Source: UBA5336 sp039818165
GTDB lineage: Bacteria; Pseudomonadota; Alphaproteobacteria; Caulobacterales; Hyphomonadaceae
DNA: 64,000 nt
Direction: 5' to 3'
Assembly: GCA_039818165.1 (NCBI GenBank)
Contig: JBCBUL010000003.1
Span: forward strand, 1 to 64,000
This document shows, one piece after another, positions 62,671 to 64,000 of the stretch. The notes beneath the pieces were generated by a model that was not told the DNA's origin, searched no databases, and worked only from the letters and a program-made list of their open reading frames with translations. Position numbers and translations under genes: made by a program. How positions within the stretch are numbered: position 1 is the stretch's first letter; each line of letters starts with the position of its first letter.

Positions 62671-64000
62671 CTAACTCGCCGCTACGGGTTTATCATCAGC
62701 ACTTGATTCCCCTCCGGCCGCCTTTTGGCCGACTTCAGTTGTTCCGGGCGGCCCATATGTAATGACCGTCGCCCCTTCCCCACCGCGCGGTTCAGCGTTG
62801 CCACCGAGGAAGCTCACAGAGCCGTCGGGGCGGACTTCAGCCACGAAATCAGACCCTGGACGATCCGTCTTTAGATTCTCGAGCGTGTACTTTTCAGTCA
62901 GTTGCGTCTTGGCAAAGGCCCAGCCGCGATAGTGATCCCGGATGAGTTGATCATAGCCGCGCCCGCGCTTGATCAATGTCCGTCCGCGCGTACCTGCCCC
63001 CATACTGCGGGGGTCCTCTTCTTCGCCTTCCTGGGTTGAAAGCTGGAACACTTTGTGACGACCGAGTTCTGGCGCGAAATGGCTGGAAACCAGCGCGTTG
63101 TAAGGCTCGTTGGCTGACAGAGCGAGCGCGGTCTCAAACCGGGCATGGTCCAGCCGCACCTCAGCGTCTTCCGACAGCACCTCGCCAAAGAAGGTTTCCA
63201 ATCCGGACTCCCGGGCCGGACGAAGCCGTCGCCAATTGGTGTCGGCAATAATGGACTCGACGCCGGAGGCTTTTAGCGTCTTGGCAAGATCCACGCTCCA
63301 GGGCGTGGCGCCGACCATCAGGACGCCGGGCTTTTCCTTGCGAGCCAGACCGAGAAACTGCGCCAGCGGGCCGATGGTAAAGCCATGCAACACCACCGTC
63401 GAAAACACCATCGCAAAGGCCAGCGGCGTGATCTGTTCGGCACCATAGATGTCGAAAGCCGAATTGCGGTCCAGGTCGATGAGCAACGTGCCGAAAAGGC
63501 CAGAGACGGCCACGGCTACAATCCCGCGCGGCGCAATCCATCCCAGCAAGAGGGCCTCGTTGCGCGTCAACGTGCCGTAGGTCGAAATCCAGATCGAGAG
63601 TGGGCGAACCACGAACAGCATGGCTGCGAGGAAATAGAATGTCTGCGGTGTCAGAGCCTGTTCGATCAGTTGGGGAGTCAGGTCCGCAGTCAGAATGATA
63701 AACACACCCGAAACGAGGAGGACCGCTATATCCTCTTTGAATTTGCGAAGTTCGGCGAGGCCGGCGAGTTTCGAGTTGCCGAGGAACATCCCGTAGGCCG
63801 TCACAGCAACCAGCCCGATTTCCTTCTCAAGCATTTCGGCGACAGCGTAGCAGAGGATGATTGAGGCGAAGATGATGGGCGCCTTCAGGTATTCCGGCGT
63901 TAGTCCAGCGCGAAACAGGCGGACAATCCCCCAACCAAATGCGAGCCCAAGAGCAACACCCAGCGCCGCAGCAAGGATCACCCAGGCTGCGACGCCAATG
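62671..64000 (-). CDS. CPA1-type cation/proton antiporter with C-terminal TrkA-N-like domain, partial
   Basis: At least 443 residues are encoded; the frame is open to the right edge, so the N-terminus is outside. The membrane part has helices such as YLKAPIIFASIILCYAVAEML, and the conserved stretch LLLGWIAPRGIVAVAVSGLFG. Then comes a cytoplasmic Rossmann-like domain (GVLMVGATPWSVDLAKTLK, about 217 residues before the end) resembling TrkA-N, and an acidic/low-complexity tail with RSMGAGTRGRTLIKRGRGYD. CPA1 members exchange Na+ or K+ for protons. The fusion to a nucleotide-binding-like regulatory domain suggests ligand-gated control; the ligand is not known. Confidence 0.88.
   Translation of the reverse strand, partial: IGVAAWVILAAALGVALGLAFGWGIVRLFRAGLTPEYLKAPIIFASIILCYAVAEMLEKEIGLVAVTAYGMFLGNSKLAGLAELRKFKEDIAVLLVSGVFIILTADLTPQLIEQALTPQTFYFLAAMLFVVRPLSIWISTYGTLTRNEALLLGWIAPRGIVAVAVSGLFGTLLIDLDRNSAFDIYGAEQITPLAFAMVFSTVVLHGFTIGPLAQFLGLARKEKPGVLMVGATPWSVDLAKTLKASGVESIIADTNWRRLRPARESGLETFFGEVLSEDAEVRLDHARFETALALSANEPYNALVSSHFAPELGRHKVFQLSTQEGEEEDPRSMGAGTRGRTLIKRGRGYDQLIRDHYRGWAFAKTQLTEKYTLENLKTDRPGSDFVAEVRPDGSVSFLGGNAEPRGGEGATVITYGPPGTTEVGQKAAGGESSADDKPVAAS

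Overview
The window looks like a chromosomal segment of an alphaproteobacterium of the Caulobacterales/Maricaulales type (Hyphomonadaceae- or Maricaulaceae-like, probably marine and stalked). The grounds are a PodJ-type polarity protein with a perfect CtrA box (TTAA-N7-TTAA) and a GANTC methylation site upstream, a DUF1476 (F1-ATPase zeta) gene beside purC, a DnaX protein lacking most of the usual zinc cysteines, an Oar-type TonB-dependent receptor, a DUF1501/DUF1800 pair and a large fatty-acid oxidation cluster. The family level is an inference. I saw no rRNA, tRNA, CRISPR array, insertion sequence or prophage. Coding is dense and no gap over 300 bases lacks a gene or gene remnant.

Left part (1-17,918): a truncated TetR gene diverges from a Rid-family gene, both visibly lower in G+C than what follows. 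Next is a broken gene (950-1655). A four-gene minus-strand cluster of uncharacterised helical, coiled-coil and membrane proteins follows (1795-6585: DUF1499, TelA-like, DUF6384-like, coiled coil). Then come yghU, pccA, an aldose epimerase and an AMP-dependent acyl-CoA ligase, followed on the plus strand by an envelope set (GDPD lipoprotein and two overlapping amidohydrolases, the second without the HxH metal motif). A DUF354 protein and a squalene/phytoene-synthase-like protein close this part.

Middle part (17,967-40,241): sodB, a DEAD-box helicase, a secreted S9 peptidase, a membrane-anchored winged-helix/TPR regulator, coniferyl-aldehyde-type dehydrogenase divergent from an enoyl-CoA hydratase, pdeM, and podJ. 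A MerR (LiuR-like) regulator then heads a beta-oxidation region: two acyl-CoA dehydrogenases, a thioesterase, a thiolase and a bifunctional FadJ-type enzyme, with LiuR-like palindromes upstream of merR and of the second dehydrogenase. A terminator and a universal stress protein follow.

Right part (40,399-64,000): agmatine degradation (aguA/aguB, overlapping), the TonB-dependent receptor, ybaB-dnaX, tesB, the DUF1501/DUF1800 exported pair, a tyrosine phosphatase, purC-purS, the zeta subunit, a pirin, several small envelope proteins, an MscS channel whose start is set by a Shine-Dalgarno site, a fasciclin protein, a TerB/J-domain protein, an NrtR-like regulator overlapping an HD phosphohydrolase, and a CPA1 antiporter with a TrkA-N-like tail that leaves the window.

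The most plausible undescribed system is the four-gene cluster at 1795-6585. The best-supported regulatory observation is the CtrA/GANTC arrangement in front of podJ.
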